Assembly (NCBI GenBank): GCA_947259045.1
Contig: CAMYKZ010000021.1
Span: 1 to 43,866 of the forward strand
DNA: 43,866 nt
Direction of reading: 5' to 3'
DNA from: an uncultured Afifella sp.
Lineage (GTDB): Bacteria > Pseudomonadota > Alphaproteobacteria > Rhizobiales > Afifellaceae
Numbering within the stretch: the stretch's first letter is position 1; each line of letters begins with the position of its first letter. The position numbers and the translations under genes are program-made. The notes under the pieces are model-generated. The model was not told the origin of the DNA. It saw only the letters and a program-made list of their open reading frames with translations, and did no database searches. Of the stretch, positions 9,199 through 18,113 are shown piece by piece.

Positions 9199-9225
9199 CC
9201 AGCCGCCGGATGATCCGGAGGCTGG
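9199..9225 (+). terminator. pstS-pstC intercistronic hairpin
   Basis: CCAGCCGCCGGA (9199-9210) and TCCGGAGGCTGG (9214-9225) form a 12-pair stem with one mismatch and a three-base TGA loop. No T-tract follows, only TCGTT, so it is more likely a partial terminator or 3' mRNA-stabilising structure than a full terminator. Such hairpins often set the binding protein above the permeases. Confidence 0.6.
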
Positions 9226-9264
9226 TCGTTCCGGCAGGGTGCGCTGCCAGGAGTTTTTGACGTC

Positions 9265-10650
9265 ATGACGGGTATCTATCTTTTCATCCTTTGCGCCGGC
9301 GCCGTTGTCGCCTATTTCGTCGGCCGGTCCCGTGCCTATGCAGTTGCCGGCGATGATCTGTCCGTCCTCCATTCCCGCCCGTCCTATCATGGCGGCTTTC
9401 TGGCGATTTGCGCCACCGTCCCGGCCATCGTGCTTGTGATTGTCTGGAGTGCAGTCTCTCCGGCGATCGAAAATACGATCATTCTGGAACGGTTTGACGA
9501 TCAGGTTTCGGCGATGTCGCTGCCGCAACGGCAGGCTTTTCTGCGCGATGCCCGGGCCATCGCCCAGGGGATCAATTACGGTACATCGACCCCGGACAAG
9601 GAAGCCGCAGCAACAGCCGTCGCCGGTCTGACAAACACAAGCACCGTTCTGCTTGCAATCTTCGCCGTAATTCTGGCCGCCGCAGGTTTTTTCTGGGCCT
9701 TCCGGCGCATCGCACCAGCCAGACGGAACCGTCATTTTGTCGAACGCTTTATCGTGGCCGGGCTGATTGCCTGCTCGGCGGTCGCCATCCTGACAACCAT
9801 CGGCATCGTCATGTCGCTGATCTTCGAATCCCTGCGGTTCTTCCAGCAGGTGCCGTTGTTCGACTTCCTGTTCGGCATTCACTGGAGCCCGCAGAGCGCA
9901 TTTTCCGGCGCCGGTGCGGCATCTGAAGCCAATCCGGATGTGTTCGGCGCCGTGCCGCTGTTCGCCGGAACCCTGCTGATCACCGCAATCGCCATCTTCG
10001 TGGCCGCGCCGGTCGGCCTGATGGCGGCGATCTATCTGTCCGATTATGCCTCCGCCCGCTTTCGCGCCGTTGCCAAGCCGGTGCTTGAGATCCTGGCCGG
10101 CATCCCGACAGTCGTCTACGGATTTTTCGCCGCGCTGACCGTTGCCCCTGCAATCCGCGGGTTCGGCGAAGGGTTCGGGCTCAGCGTGTCATCGGAATCC
10201 GCACTGGCTGCGGGCCTGGTCATGGGCATCATGATCATCCCGTTCGTTTCCTCCCTGTCCGATGATGTGATCAATTCCGTGCCCCAGTCGCTGCGCGACG
10301 GCGCGGCTGGCCTTGGCGCGACAAAGTCGGAAACGATCCGCCAGGTGGTCCTGCCGGCGGCATTGCCGGGCATCGTCTCCGCTCTGTTGCTTGCCGTTTC
10401 GCGCGCCATCGGCGAAACCATGATTGTCGTCATGGCGGCGGGACTGGCAGCAAACCTGACAGCCAACCCGCTTGAGGCGGTGACGACGGTCACGGTGCAG
10501 ATCGTGACGCTTCTTGTCGGCGATCAGGAATTCGACAGCGCCAAGACCCTTGCCGCTTTCGCCCTCGGACTGGTGCTTTTTTGCGCGACGCTTGCGCTCA
10601 ATATCATTGCGCTTCGCGTCGTGCAGAAATACCGGGAACAATATGACTGA
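9265..10650 (+). CDS. pstC: phosphate ABC transporter permease PstC
   Basis: PstC is one of the two membrane subunits of the high-affinity phosphate importer. The protein has 461 residues, longer than the roughly 320 of E. coli PstC. The extra part is N-terminal, with hydrophobic segments at about 1-17, 50-68 and 120-145 before the conserved permease core (about 165-455). The core carries the coupling (EAA) loop SLRDGAAGLGATKSETIRQVVLPAALPGI and closely spaced membrane helices. AGGAG lies upstream of the ATG at 9265. The stop overlaps pstA by eight bases. Confidence 0.93.
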   Translation: MTGIYLFILCAGAVVAYFVGRSRAYAVAGDDLSVLHSRPSYHGGFLAICATVPAIVLVIVWSAVSPAIENTIILERFDDQVSAMSLPQRQAFLRDARAIAQGINYGTSTPDKEAAATAVAGLTNTSTVLLAIFAVILAAAGFFWAFRRIAPARRNRHFVERFIVAGLIACSAVAILTTIGIVMSLIFESLRFFQQVPLFDFLFGIHWSPQSAFSGAGAASEANPDVFGAVPLFAGTLLITAIAIFVAAPVGLMAAIYLSDYASARFRAVAKPVLEILAGIPTVVYGFFAALTVAPAIRGFGEGFGLSVSSESALAAGLVMGIMIIPFVSSLSDDVINSVPQSLRDGAAGLGATKSETIRQVVLPAALPGIVSALLLAVSRAIGETMIVVMAAGLAANLTANPLEAVTTVTVQIVTLLVGDQEFDSAKTLAAFALGLVLFCATLALNIIALRVVQKYREQYD

Positions 10651-12454
10651 CATGCAATCCGATGCGCCGGCGGTCGAAAGGTCCGTCCATACGGGCAGCG
10701 CTGCCCAGGCGCGGCTTTCCCGGCGCTACGCGGCAGAACGCAGGTTCAGATATCTCGGCCTTGGCGCCGTGTTGCTGGCCTGCAGCTTCCTGGTCCTGCT
10801 GCTCTCCACCGTTGTCGGCAAGGGCGTGTCGGCGTTCACCTATCATTACATGACGCTACCGCTGGAACTGACCGGCGATGACATCAACACAGAGGTTCCG
10901 CGCCGGTCCAATTTCGGTGCCATCATCCGCCGGGCGATGGATGACGCATTGCCGTTTGTGGATGGCCGTAGGCCAAAACGGACCGCCCGGGCGCTGGTCT
11001 CCGGCAGTGCTGACGTTCTGGTCTCCCGTCAGGTCAATGAGGATCCGGACCTGATTGGCGGAACCCGGCAGGTCGCATTGCCGGTATCGGATACGATGGA
11101 TCTCTATCTCAAGGGTCTGATCGTCGCTGCGCGTTCCGAAATTGCCGCTGGCGAAGCCCGTCCGACGGACACTATTGGCGAAATCGAGATATTAACGGCG
11201 TCAAACAGTTTCGCCTTGCTGCTGCGGCGTGTCAGGGAAGGCCTTGCCGATCAGGCAGAAAAAGCGGAACAGGATGCCGCCGGGCTTGAACGCTCGATCA
11301 GCCGGATGGAAGCAGAGCTTGAAGGCCAGCGCCGGCGTCTTGAAACGGCCCCCGACCGGGAGCGGGTCGAAGCCAATATCGCGAAACTGGAAGCCGATGT
11401 GGTTTCACTGAATGGCCGGATCGAGCGCCATAAGGAAACCGCGAAGGCATTGCTTGCCCGCGCATCAGCCGACAACCGGCGGGAAGCACTCGGTGCGGAC
11501 AACCGGTCCTACCTCGTTCACATCAACGGCGGCGTCGTCAAAGCGACTGCGGTTGACAACAACAATATTGCCGGGACGGTTCTGATCCCGCTCCAAAACG
11601 ATAGTCCCGCTTCCGAAGGCACATGGAGCATCGAAACCATAGAACTCCCGGAATCGTCGCGCCAGGTGAGTGACCGGGAGATCGTCTATATGGATTATCT
11701 CGACGCTCAGGGCCTGATCGAACGCCGCTTCAACTGGCTTTTCTTCACCACCGGAGCCAGCCGCGAACCGGAGATGGCGGGTATCTGGGGCGCCGTTGTC
11801 GGATCGGCCCTGACCATGCTGGTGACCTTGATGATGTCATTTCCGCTTGGCGTCGCAGCGGCAATTTATCTGGAAGAATTCGCGCCGAAAAACCGCTGGA
11901 CCCAGGTCATCGAAGTCAACATCAACAATCTGGCCGCCGTTCCCTCGATCGTCTTCGGACTGCTTGGTCTTGCCGTCTTTCTGAATTTCTTCGGCATGCC
12001 GCGATCTGCCCCGGTCGTCGGCGGCATGGTTCTTGCGCTGATGACGCTGCCGACGATCATCATTGCCTCGCGGGCGGCGCTGAAAGCCGTGCCGCCGTCG
12101 ATCCGTGAAGCCGCCCTCGGCATCGGCGCCTCCAAGATCCAATCCGTGTTCCACCATGTCCTGCCGTTGGCGATGCCGGGCATTCTGACCGGAACGATTA
12201 TCGGCATGGCCCAGGCGCTCGGCGAAACCGCGCCGCTGCTGATGATCGGCATGGTTGCCTTTATTGTCGATATTCCCGGCGGATTCACCGATCCGGCAAC
12301 TGTTCTGCCGGTCCAGATCTATATGTGGGCGGATTTTCCGGAACAGGCGTTTCAGCAGAAGACGGCGGCGGCAATTCTGGTTCTGCTCGGGTTCCTCATC
12401 ATGATGAATGCCGTTGCGGTTTTGATGAGACGGCGTTTTGAGCGCCGGTGGTAA
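10643..12454 (+). CDS. pstA: phosphate ABC transporter permease PstA, enlarged with a coiled-coil insert
   Basis: The second permease of the Pst importer. I start at the ATG at 10643, which overlaps the end of pstC, giving 603 residues; longer upstream frames run through pstC. TM1 is at about 37-60, then a periplasmic region to about 375, then a standard permease core with coupling loop [29 protein letters not shown]. The 61-375 segment holds a DUF3333-like part and, at about 196-275, a strongly charged heptad-rich helix ([18 protein letters not shown] and following) predicted to form a coiled coil. Alphaproteobacterial PstA proteins are usually about 430 residues, so roughly 170 residues are extra. 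The frame is intact, so this is not a sequencing artefact by appearance. Confidence 0.9.
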   Translation: MTDMQSDAPAVERSVHTGSAAQARLSRRYAAERRFRYLGLGAVLLACSFLVLLLSTVVGKGVSAFTYHYMTLPLELTGDDINTEVPRRSNFGAIIRRAMDDALPFVDGRRPKRTARALVSGSADVLVSRQVNEDPDLIGGTRQVALPVSDTMDLYLKGLIVAARSEIAAGEARPTDTIGEIEILTASNSFALLLRRVREGLADQAEKAEQDAAGLERSISRMEAELEGQRRRLETAPDRERVEANIAKLEADVVSLNGRIERHKETAKALLARASADNRREALGADNRSYLVHINGGVVKATAVDNNNIAGTVLIPLQNDSPASEGTWSIETIELPESSRQVSDREIVYMDYLDAQGLIERRFNWLFFTTGASREPEMAGIWGAVVGSALTMLVTLMMSFPLGVAAAIYLEEFAPKNRWTQVIEVNINNLAAVPSIVFGLLGLAVFLNFFGMPRSAPVVGGMVLALMTLPTIIIASRAALKAVPPSIREAALGIGASKIQSVFHHVLPLAMPGILTGTIIGMAQALGETAPLLMIGMVAFIVDIPGGFTDPATVLPVQIYMWADFPEQAFQQKTAAAILVLLGFLIMMNAVAVLMRRRFERRW

Positions 12455-12491
12455 GGTAGAGTGGTTGGATGGAATGGTTCAGGGGATCGCC

Positions 12492-13355
12492 ATGAGTGAA
12501 GCGCAGGCAGACGGCGCGATTGAAGACCGCGCAATAGAAGACAGCGAAGCCGTTTCCGGATCTGTCGCTGCCGGTCCGGTCAGCGATCCCGACGCCCGTC
12601 AGGTCAAGATGAAGACACGCGACGTGTCTGTCTTCTATGGCGAAAAGCAGGCGCTTTTCGATGTCGATCTCGACATTCGAGACCGCATGGTAACGGCCCT
12701 GATCGGCCCCTCAGGCTGTGGCAAGTCGACCTATCTGCGTTGCCTCAACCGCATGAACGACACGATCGAAATCGCCCGCGTCGAGGGGCAGATCGAGCTC
12801 GACGGCAAGGATGTCTATGCCGCCGGCATCGACGTTGTGGAACTTCGCGCCCGGGTCGGGATGGTTTTTCAGAAACCGAACCCGTTCCCCAAGTCGATCT
12901 TCGAGAACGTCGCTTACGGACCGCGCATTCATGGTCTGGCGCGCAACAAGGGCGAACTGGACGACATCGTGGCATCGTCGCTGCAGCGCGCCGGTCTGTT
13001 CGAGGAAGTCAAGGATCGCCTTGACGAACCGGGCACGGGATTGTCCGGCGGCCAGCAGCAACGGCTTTGCATTGCCCGCGCCATCGCGGTTTCGCCGGAA
13101 GTGATCCTGATGGACGAACCCTGTTCCGCGCTCGATCCGATCGCAACGGCCCGGGTTGAGGAACTGATCGACGAATTGCGCGAAAATTACGCCATTGTGA
13201 TTGTCACACACTCCATGCAGCAGGCTGCTCGCGTCTCCCAGCGCACGGCAATGTTCCATCTCGGAGAGCTTGTCGAAGAGGGCGCGACTGATCACATGTT
13301 CACCAATCCCGATGACAAGCGAACCCAGGATTACATCACCGGCCGCTACGGCTGA
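12492..13355 (+). CDS. pstB: phosphate ABC transporter ATP-binding protein
   Basis: PstB is the cytoplasmic ATPase of the phosphate importer. The product is 287 residues from the ATG at 12492, which has AGGGG seven bases upstream; an in-frame start at 12438 would overlap pstA. About 35 acidic, low-complexity residues precede the ABC domain. Walker A is [13 protein letters not shown], the Q loop region [20 protein letters not shown] is diagnostic for PstB, the signature is [14 protein letters not shown] and Walker B is [13 protein letters not shown]. The switch His is in [18 protein letters not shown]. Confidence 0.96.
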   Translation: MSEAQADGAIEDRAIEDSEAVSGSVAAGPVSDPDARQVKMKTRDVSVFYGEKQALFDVDLDIRDRMVTALIGPSGCGKSTYLRCLNRMNDTIEIARVEGQIELDGKDVYAAGIDVVELRARVGMVFQKPNPFPKSIFENVAYGPRIHGLARNKGELDDIVASSLQRAGLFEEVKDRLDEPGTGLSGGQQQRLCIARAIAVSPEVILMDEPCSALDPIATARVEELIDELRENYAIVIVTHSMQQAARVSQRTAMFHLGELVEEGATDHMFTNPDDKRTQDYITGRYG

Positions 13356-13381
13356 TGCAAGGCTTTGAAAGGCGTTGATCC

Positions 13382-14095
13382 ATGACTGAACACATTGTTT
13401 CCTCCTATGACGAGGAATTGCAGGGACTGGCAGGCTCGATCGCCGAAATGGGCGGCATGGCCGAAGATCTGTTCGATCAGGCCGTGCAGGCGCTGATGCG
13501 TTCCGATATCGAACTGGCAAAAAAGGTCATTGCCGCGGACAGGGAAGTCAACGCCCTGCATCATGATATCGAGGAGCGGGCGATATTGACCATCGCCCGG
13601 CGGCAGCCGATGGCTCAGGACCTTCGGGAAATCATCGGCGCACTCCGCATCTCAAACGATCTTGAACGCGTCGCCGACCTTGCCAAGAATATTTCGCGCC
13701 GGACGCTGGCGCTGAAAAGCGATCAGTTTTCGAAAAAGCTGCTTGTCGGCGTGGAGCATCTCTCCCAGCTCGGTCTGCGGCAGCTCAACGATGTGCTGAA
13801 TTCTTATGGGTCGCGAAATGTCGAACTGGCCAAAGAGGTCTGGGATGCCGATGATGAAATCGATTCCGTCTACACGTCGCTGTTTCGTGAATTGCTGACC
13901 TATATGATGGAGGATCCGCGCAATATCACCATGTGCACGCACCTGCTTTTCAGCGCCAAGAATATCGAGCGGATCGGCGATCATGCGACCAATATTGCCG
14001 AGACGGTCCACTATATGGTGACCGGCAATCCACTGGAGGATTTCCTCCGCCAGCCGGCCGAAATCGACAAGGACAACAAGGCGGAACAGGATTAG
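13382..14095 (+). CDS. phoU: phosphate signalling regulator PhoU
   Basis: PhoU links Pst transport to PhoR and keeps PhoB off when phosphate is plentiful. The 237-residue, nearly all-helical protein shows the two PhoU repeats with the metal-binding E-x3-D style motifs: RISNDLERVADLAKNISRR in the first and FSAKNIERIGDHATNIAETV in the second. The length is normal for the family. It sits between pstB (26-base gap) and phoB (2-base gap), the usual order. Confidence 0.96.
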   Translation: MTEHIVSSYDEELQGLAGSIAEMGGMAEDLFDQAVQALMRSDIELAKKVIAADREVNALHHDIEERAILTIARRQPMAQDLREIIGALRISNDLERVADLAKNISRRTLALKSDQFSKKLLVGVEHLSQLGLRQLNDVLNSYGSRNVELAKEVWDADDEIDSVYTSLFRELLTYMMEDPRNITMCTHLLFSAKNIERIGDHATNIAETVHYMVTGNPLEDFLRQPAEIDKDNKAEQD

Positions 14096-14097
14096 GC

Positions 14098-14799
14098 ATG
14101 GCAAAACCGCATATCTTTGTTGTCGAGGACGAAGAGGCGCTGAGCCTGCTCCTGCGTTACAATCTGGAAGCGGAAGGCTTTGCCGTCGATACGATTTCGC
14201 GCGGTGACGAGGCTGAATTGCGGCTGCGGGAAAGCCGACCGGATCTGATGCTGCTGGACTGGATGCTGCCGGGCCTGTCCGGCATCGAATTGTGCCGCCG
14301 TCTGCGCAGCCGCCAGGAAACCGCCGATCTTCCGATCATCATGCTGACGGCGCGCGGCGAAGAGGATGAGAGAATCCGCGGGCTGGCGATCGGCGCCGAC
14401 GATTATGTCGTCAAGCCGTTTTCGGTCCCGGAGCTGATCGCCCGGGTCAAGGCGATGCTGCGCCGGGCTCATCCGGAAGTCGTCAGCCAGCGCCTGCAGG
14501 TTGCCGATCTGGAGCTCGATCGTGAAACCCTGCGCGTTTACCGCAACGGGCGCGAAGTGAATCTTGGTCCGACGGAGTTCCGATTGCTGGAATTCCTGAT
14601 GCAGAGCCCGGGCCGCGTATTCAGCCGGGCGCAATTGCTCGACAGCGTCTGGGGCCATGACATCTATGTCGACGAACGAACGGTAGACGTGCATGTCGGG
14701 CGGCTCAGAAAGTCGATCAATTACGGCCGGCTGAAAGATCCGATCCGCACGGTTCGCAGTGCCGGCTATGCCTTCGACGAGCAATTCGGCCGGAGCTGA
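14098..14799 (+). CDS. phoB: phosphate regulon response regulator PhoB
   Basis: PhoB activates the Pho regulon by binding 11-base repeats such as those at 8072-8100. The ATG at 14098 gives 233 residues; a longer in-frame extension runs through phoU and is not used. Receiver domain: acidic pocket VVEDEEA, phospho-acceptor Asp54 in LMLLDWMLPGLSG, Thr in IIMLTARGEE and Lys in DDYVVKPFSVPEL. The C-terminal OmpR-type winged helix ends with the recognition region DERTVDVHVGRLRKSI and SAGYAFDE. It is the last gene of the pst cluster, so the regulon is probably autoregulated. Confidence 0.96.
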   Translation: MAKPHIFVVEDEEALSLLLRYNLEAEGFAVDTISRGDEAELRLRESRPDLMLLDWMLPGLSGIELCRRLRSRQETADLPIIMLTARGEEDERIRGLAIGADDYVVKPFSVPELIARVKAMLRRAHPEVVSQRLQVADLELDRETLRVYRNGREVNLGPTEFRLLEFLMQSPGRVFSRAQLLDSVWGHDIYVDERTVDVHVGRLRKSINYGRLKDPIRTVRSAGYAFDEQFGRS

Positions 14800-14817
14800 G
14801 TTTTAATAACCTACGGC

Positions 14818-14848
14818 AAAAAAAAGAGCGGGGCACAAGCGGCCCCGC
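14818..14848 (-). terminator. intrinsic terminator of gcrA, convergent with phoB
   Basis: GCGGGGC (14828-14834) pairs perfectly with GCCCCGC (14842-14848) across a seven-base loop. On the minus strand the stem is followed by CT and then eight T's (14825 down to 14818), a textbook intrinsic terminator for gcrA. The same stem may slow transcription leaving phoB on the plus strand, where only AAATTTGTT follows. Confidence 0.85.
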
Positions 14849-14883
14849 CAAATTTGTTACGCATTTTCTTCGGGAGGAGAGGT

Positions 14884-15384
14884 CTAGCCGGCAGCCCGCT
14901 TGGCGCGCCGGCGATTGTCCGGCGCCTGATAGGCAACCGAGGCATGATAGGTGCAATAGGGCGTGTCTTCCTTGGAATCGTGACCGCAGAAGTGAAAATC
15001 GTCGTGCATCGGGTCACCGATCGGCCATTTGCAGGTTTTCTCAGTCAGCATTTCGATCGACAGTTTTTTCGCAATCGGAATGACGACGACTTCCTGGGGC
15101 CGCAGATAATATTCCGGCGCCGCATCGACATCGAGTTTCAGCGCGGCACTTCCCACCGACGTTGCCCGGCGTGGCCGCCGCGGCACGCTGGATGACTGGC
15201 GTGGACGCCGTGCGCGTTTGATGGATGATGTCGGCTGGCCGCGTCCGGAAAGGCCAAGCCGATGCACCTTGCCGATCACCGCGTTGCGGGTGACGCTGCC
15301 CAGTTCGCCTGCAATCTGGCTTGCGCTCAGGCCGTCGAGCCAGAGCTTTTTCAGAATTTCGACGCGTTCATCAGTCCAGGACAT
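14884..15384 (-). CDS. gcrA: cell-cycle regulator GcrA
   Basis: GcrA is an alphaproteobacterial sigma-70 cofactor that recruits RNA polymerase to promoters with CcrM-methylated GANTC sites. The 166-residue protein begins with the conserved MSWTDERVEILKKLWLDGLSASQIA and the DNA-binding VTRNAVIGKVHRLGLSGRG. A basic linker (KRARRPRQSSSVPRRPRR) follows, then the C-terminal sigma-interacting region with TCKWPIGDP, FCGHDS and YCTYHASVAYQ, whose four cysteines and histidines are family hallmarks. The upstream gap holds five GANTC sites and a degenerate CtrA box. Confidence 0.97.
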   Translation of the reverse strand: MSWTDERVEILKKLWLDGLSASQIAGELGSVTRNAVIGKVHRLGLSGRGQPTSSIKRARRPRQSSSVPRRPRRATSVGSAALKLDVDAAPEYYLRPQEVVVIPIAKKLSIEMLTEKTCKWPIGDPMHDDFHFCGHDSKEDTPYCTYHASVAYQAPDNRRRAKRAAG

Positions 15385-15502
15385 ATTCTCTCCTTGAAAG
15401 CCCTATGGCCCCTAAAATCCGCTTTGCGAACAGAATCCGTCACCTGCCGTTGTCCACTCGTAACAACGCCAACACTACAGCTTGACAAGATTCCGATCCG
15501 CC

Positions 15503-15518
15503 GCACGACATGTCGTGC
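15503..15518. promoter_or_regulatory. perfect 16-base palindrome
   Basis: GCACGACATGTCGTGC is identical to its reverse complement. It lies about 120 bases upstream of the gcrA start and abuts the CtrA-like site. A dimeric regulator site is likely; the protein that binds it is unknown. Confidence 0.5.
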
Positions 15519-15534
15519 TTAACAAGACGTAAAC
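15519..15534. promoter_or_regulatory. degenerate CtrA box near gcrA
   Basis: TTAACAAGACGTAAAC matches TTAA-N7-TTAAC with a single mismatch (TAAAC for TTAAC). In Caulobacter CtrA represses gcrA, so a site here is expected by analogy. The match is imperfect. Confidence 0.45.
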
Positions 15535-15925
15535 TACAATATGCCAGGACTCGGCGACAAGAGTCTGAAAACCTTATCCCACCACTTTCGGGCATTTTTG
15601 ATGCGGATAGGGGTGATTTTCATGTGATGTGAGTCAAGAATGTCACACTTTGTGCCGTTATCGTGGCCGATTTCCATATAGATGCCATATTTGTCAGGGT
15701 TTCACGTAACGGAATGTGCATAACCATGCCGGGACGCGATCGGGTTTGACCTGTGGGGCCGATATCTGCCAGGCCGGCTGATGCAAACGGCATTTCAATG
15801 CGGCCAACACCAATTGTGCGAGGCGATTGCAACAGCCGCCCGGCCCGTGATATGGACATCGTGCCGCGATCCTCTCAACCGGATGAGGAGCGGCATTTTG
15901 ATTTCATCAGACATGGTTGACGACA

Positions 15926-17131
15926 ATGCCAGGAGCAGCAAAGACCGATTCACCGCTTTATTCCACCTATGCCCGCGCGCCATTGGGCTTTGTGCGCGGC
16001 GAAGGTGTCTGGCTTGAAAGCACCGACGGGCGGCGCTATCTCGATTGCATGGGCGGCATTGCCGTCAATGCGCTCGGCCATGCCCATCCCAAACTGGTTG
16101 AAGCGCTGAAGCAGCAGGCCGACATGCTTTGGCATGTTTCGAATATTTTCCAGATCCCGGGCCAGGAAGAACTTGGAAAAAGACTGACCGACGCTAGCTT
16201 TGCCGATCGGGTTTTCTTTACCAACTCCGGCGCCGAAGCTCTGGAATGCGCCATCAAGACTGCGAGGCGCTATCATTTTGTCCACGATGCGCCGGAGCGC
16301 CATCGCATCATTACGTTTGAAGGCGCTTTTCATGGCCGTACACTGGCAACGATTGCCGCCGGCGGCCAGGAAAAATATCTTGAGGGCTTCGGGCCCCGGG
16401 TCGAAGGGTTCGATCAGGTTCCGTTTGCCGATCATGAGGCGGTCAAGGCTGCCATCGGACCGGAAACCGCTGCAATCCTGATTGAGCCGATTCAGGGCGA
16501 GGGTGGCATCAAACCTGTGCCCAATGAATGCCTGCGCGGCCTGCGTGAGCTCTGCGACGAACACGGACTGCTGCTGATCCTTGACGAAATTCAATGCGGC
16601 ATGGGCAGAACCGGCAAGCTGTTTGCTCATCAATGGGCCGGGATCGCGCCGGACATTATGGCGATCGCAAAGGCAATCGGCGGCGGTTTTCCGCTCGGCG
16701 CCTGCCTGGCAACCGAAGAGGCCGCCAGTGGCATGACCGCCGGGACCCACGGTTCGACGTTCGGCGGCAATCCGCTTGCCATGGCGGTCGGCAATGCGGT
16801 GATGGACATCATTGACGATGAAGATTTCCTGAAAACGGTTGCCGACCGCGGCCTGCTGCTGAAGCAGGAACTTGCAGCCGTTGCCGACGCCCACCCGGAT
16901 CTTGTTGCCGGGATCCGCGGCGAAGGCCTGATGATCGGTGTCCAGTGCCACAAGTCGAATACGGATCTTGTGGCGGCGGCCCGCGATGAAGGATTGCTGA
17001 CGGTGCCGGCGGGGGAAAACGTCGTCCGGTTTCTGCCGCCGCTGATCATCTCCGAGGACGAGATCGGCGATGCCGTGGACCGCCTCGACAGGGCGCTTGC
17101 AAATCTGTCGGGCAATGTTGCCGCCGCCTGA
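15926..17131 (+). CDS. argD: acetylornithine aminotransferase
   Basis: ArgD is a PLP-dependent class III aminotransferase that makes N-acetylornithine in arginine synthesis, and often serves in lysine synthesis. The 401-residue product has [20 protein letters not shown], the PLP-phosphate region [25 protein letters not shown], the Asp of [15 protein letters not shown] and the Schiff-base Lys249 in [16 protein letters not shown] chose the ATG at 15926; a TTG three codons earlier is possible and neither has a strong ribosome site. It is followed 40 bases later by argF, the usual alphaproteobacterial argD-argF-hslO order. Confidence 0.95.
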   Translation: MPGAAKTDSPLYSTYARAPLGFVRGEGVWLESTDGRRYLDCMGGIAVNALGHAHPKLVEALKQQADMLWHVSNIFQIPGQEELGKRLTDASFADRVFFTNSGAEALECAIKTARRYHFVHDAPERHRIITFEGAFHGRTLATIAAGGQEKYLEGFGPRVEGFDQVPFADHEAVKAAIGPETAAILIEPIQGEGGIKPVPNECLRGLRELCDEHGLLLILDEIQCGMGRTGKLFAHQWAGIAPDIMAIAKAIGGGFPLGACLATEEAASGMTAGTHGSTFGGNPLAMAVGNAVMDIIDDEDFLKTVADRGLLLKQELAAVADAHPDLVAGIRGEGLMIGVQCHKSNTDLVAAARDEGLLTVPAGENVVRFLPPLIISEDEIGDAVDRLDRALANLSGNVAAA

Positions 17132-17171
17132 CCGGCGCTCACCTTAATTTGACACGAATTTGAGGACGATA

Positions 17172-18113
17172 ATGACCGATCCCCGGCATTTTCTGGATAT
17201 TTCCGACCATTCCGGCGAGATGTTGAACGGCATCGTCGCCGACGCACGGCGGATGAAAACAGCCGGCCGCGGCGCGGCACAGCCATTGCAGGGCCGCATC
17301 CTGGCGATGATCTTCGACAAACCGTCAACACGCACCCGGGTCTCGTTTGATGTCGGCATGCGCCAGCTGGGCGGACAGACAGTTGTACTGTCCGGCGCCG
17401 AAAGCCAGCTCGGCCGCGGCGAGACCGTCGCCGACACGGCCCGCGTCCTGTCGCGGTACGTCGATGCCGTCATGATCCGCACAACCGGCCATGACCGGCT
17501 TCTGGAACTGGCGAAACATGCCACTGTCCCGGTGATAAACGGCCTGACCGATGACAGCCATCCATGCCAGATCATGGCTGACGTGATGACGATTGATGAA
17601 CATTGCGGCGCGGTTGCCGGCAAGGTCGTCGCCTGGTCCGGCCCGACGAATAATGTACTGACCACATTCATGCAGGCGGCGGCCAGGTTCAGATTCAAAT
17701 TGCGGATCGCCATGCCGCCGGAACTGTCGCCGGATGAGGCGATGCTTGCCTGGGCGCAAGGCCAGGGCGCAGACATCAGCGTAACAGATGACCCTGTGGA
17801 AGCCGTCAGCGGTGTCGACTGCGTCGTTACCGACACATGGGTTTCCATGGGGGAAGACGAATCGCAGCGCGGCCAGAACCTTCTGATGCCCTATCAGGTC
17901 AATGAGGCCTTGATGGCAGCAGCCGGACCGCAGGCGAAATTCATGCATTGCCTGCCTGCCCATCGCGGCGAAGAAGTAACCGACGCCGTCATGGACGGGC
18001 CGCAATCGGTTGTATTCGACGAAGCGGAAAACCGGCTTCATGCGCAAAAGGCAATTCTGGCCTGGTGCCTATCCGACCGGACCGACAGCGGGATCGAAGG
18101 CGGGGCAAAATGA
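17172..18113 (+). CDS. argF: ornithine carbamoyltransferase
   Basis: ArgF makes citrulline from ornithine and carbamoyl phosphate. The 313-residue protein shows the carbamoyl-phosphate loop [14 protein letters not shown], the [15 protein letters not shown] motif and the ornithine-binding [15 protein letters not shown]. The start at 17172 has TGAGGA five bases upstream; an earlier TTG at 17160 overlaps that site. Its stop overlaps the hslO start by four bases (ATGA), so the two are translationally coupled. Confidence 0.96.
   Translation: MTDPRHFLDISDHSGEMLNGIVADARRMKTAGRGAAQPLQGRILAMIFDKPSTRTRVSFDVGMRQLGGQTVVLSGAESQLGRGETVADTARVLSRYVDAVMIRTTGHDRLLELAKHATVPVINGLTDDSHPCQIMADVMTIDEHCGAVAGKVVAWSGPTNNVLTTFMQAAARFRFKLRIAMPPELSPDEAMLAWAQGQGADISVTDDPVEAVSGVDCVVTDTWVSMGEDESQRGQNLLMPYQVNEALMAAAGPQAKFMHCLPAHRGEEVTDAVMDGPQSVVFDEAENRLHAQKAILAWCLSDRTDSGIEGGAK

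Larger units (their letters stand above)
15385..15925. promoter_or_regulatory. gcrA-argD divergent regulatory gap
   Basis: No convincing gene is seen in these 541 bases; short frames here lack family resemblance. The gcrA-proximal 250 bases are locally AT-rich and hold five GANTC sites (15433, 15489, 15548, 15561, 15631), a perfect 16-base palindrome at 15503-15518, a one-mismatch CtrA box at 15519-15534 and a 7-of-9 match to a DnaA box (TTGTCCACT at 15450-15458). The argD-proximal part looks featureless apart from being non-coding. Confidence 0.6.

Noticed and set aside
15574-15582. TTATCCCAC as a DnaA box
   Set aside because: Only the first six bases match TTATCCACA; the last three all differ.
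15623-15647. TGTGA...TCACA inverted pair resembling a CRP site
   Set aside because: The spacer is 15 or more bases, not the six of CRP-type sites.
15620-15859. A 79-codon minus-strand frame in the gcrA-argD gap
   Set aside because: No family resemblance, no ribosome site seen, and it lies in a region with regulatory features.
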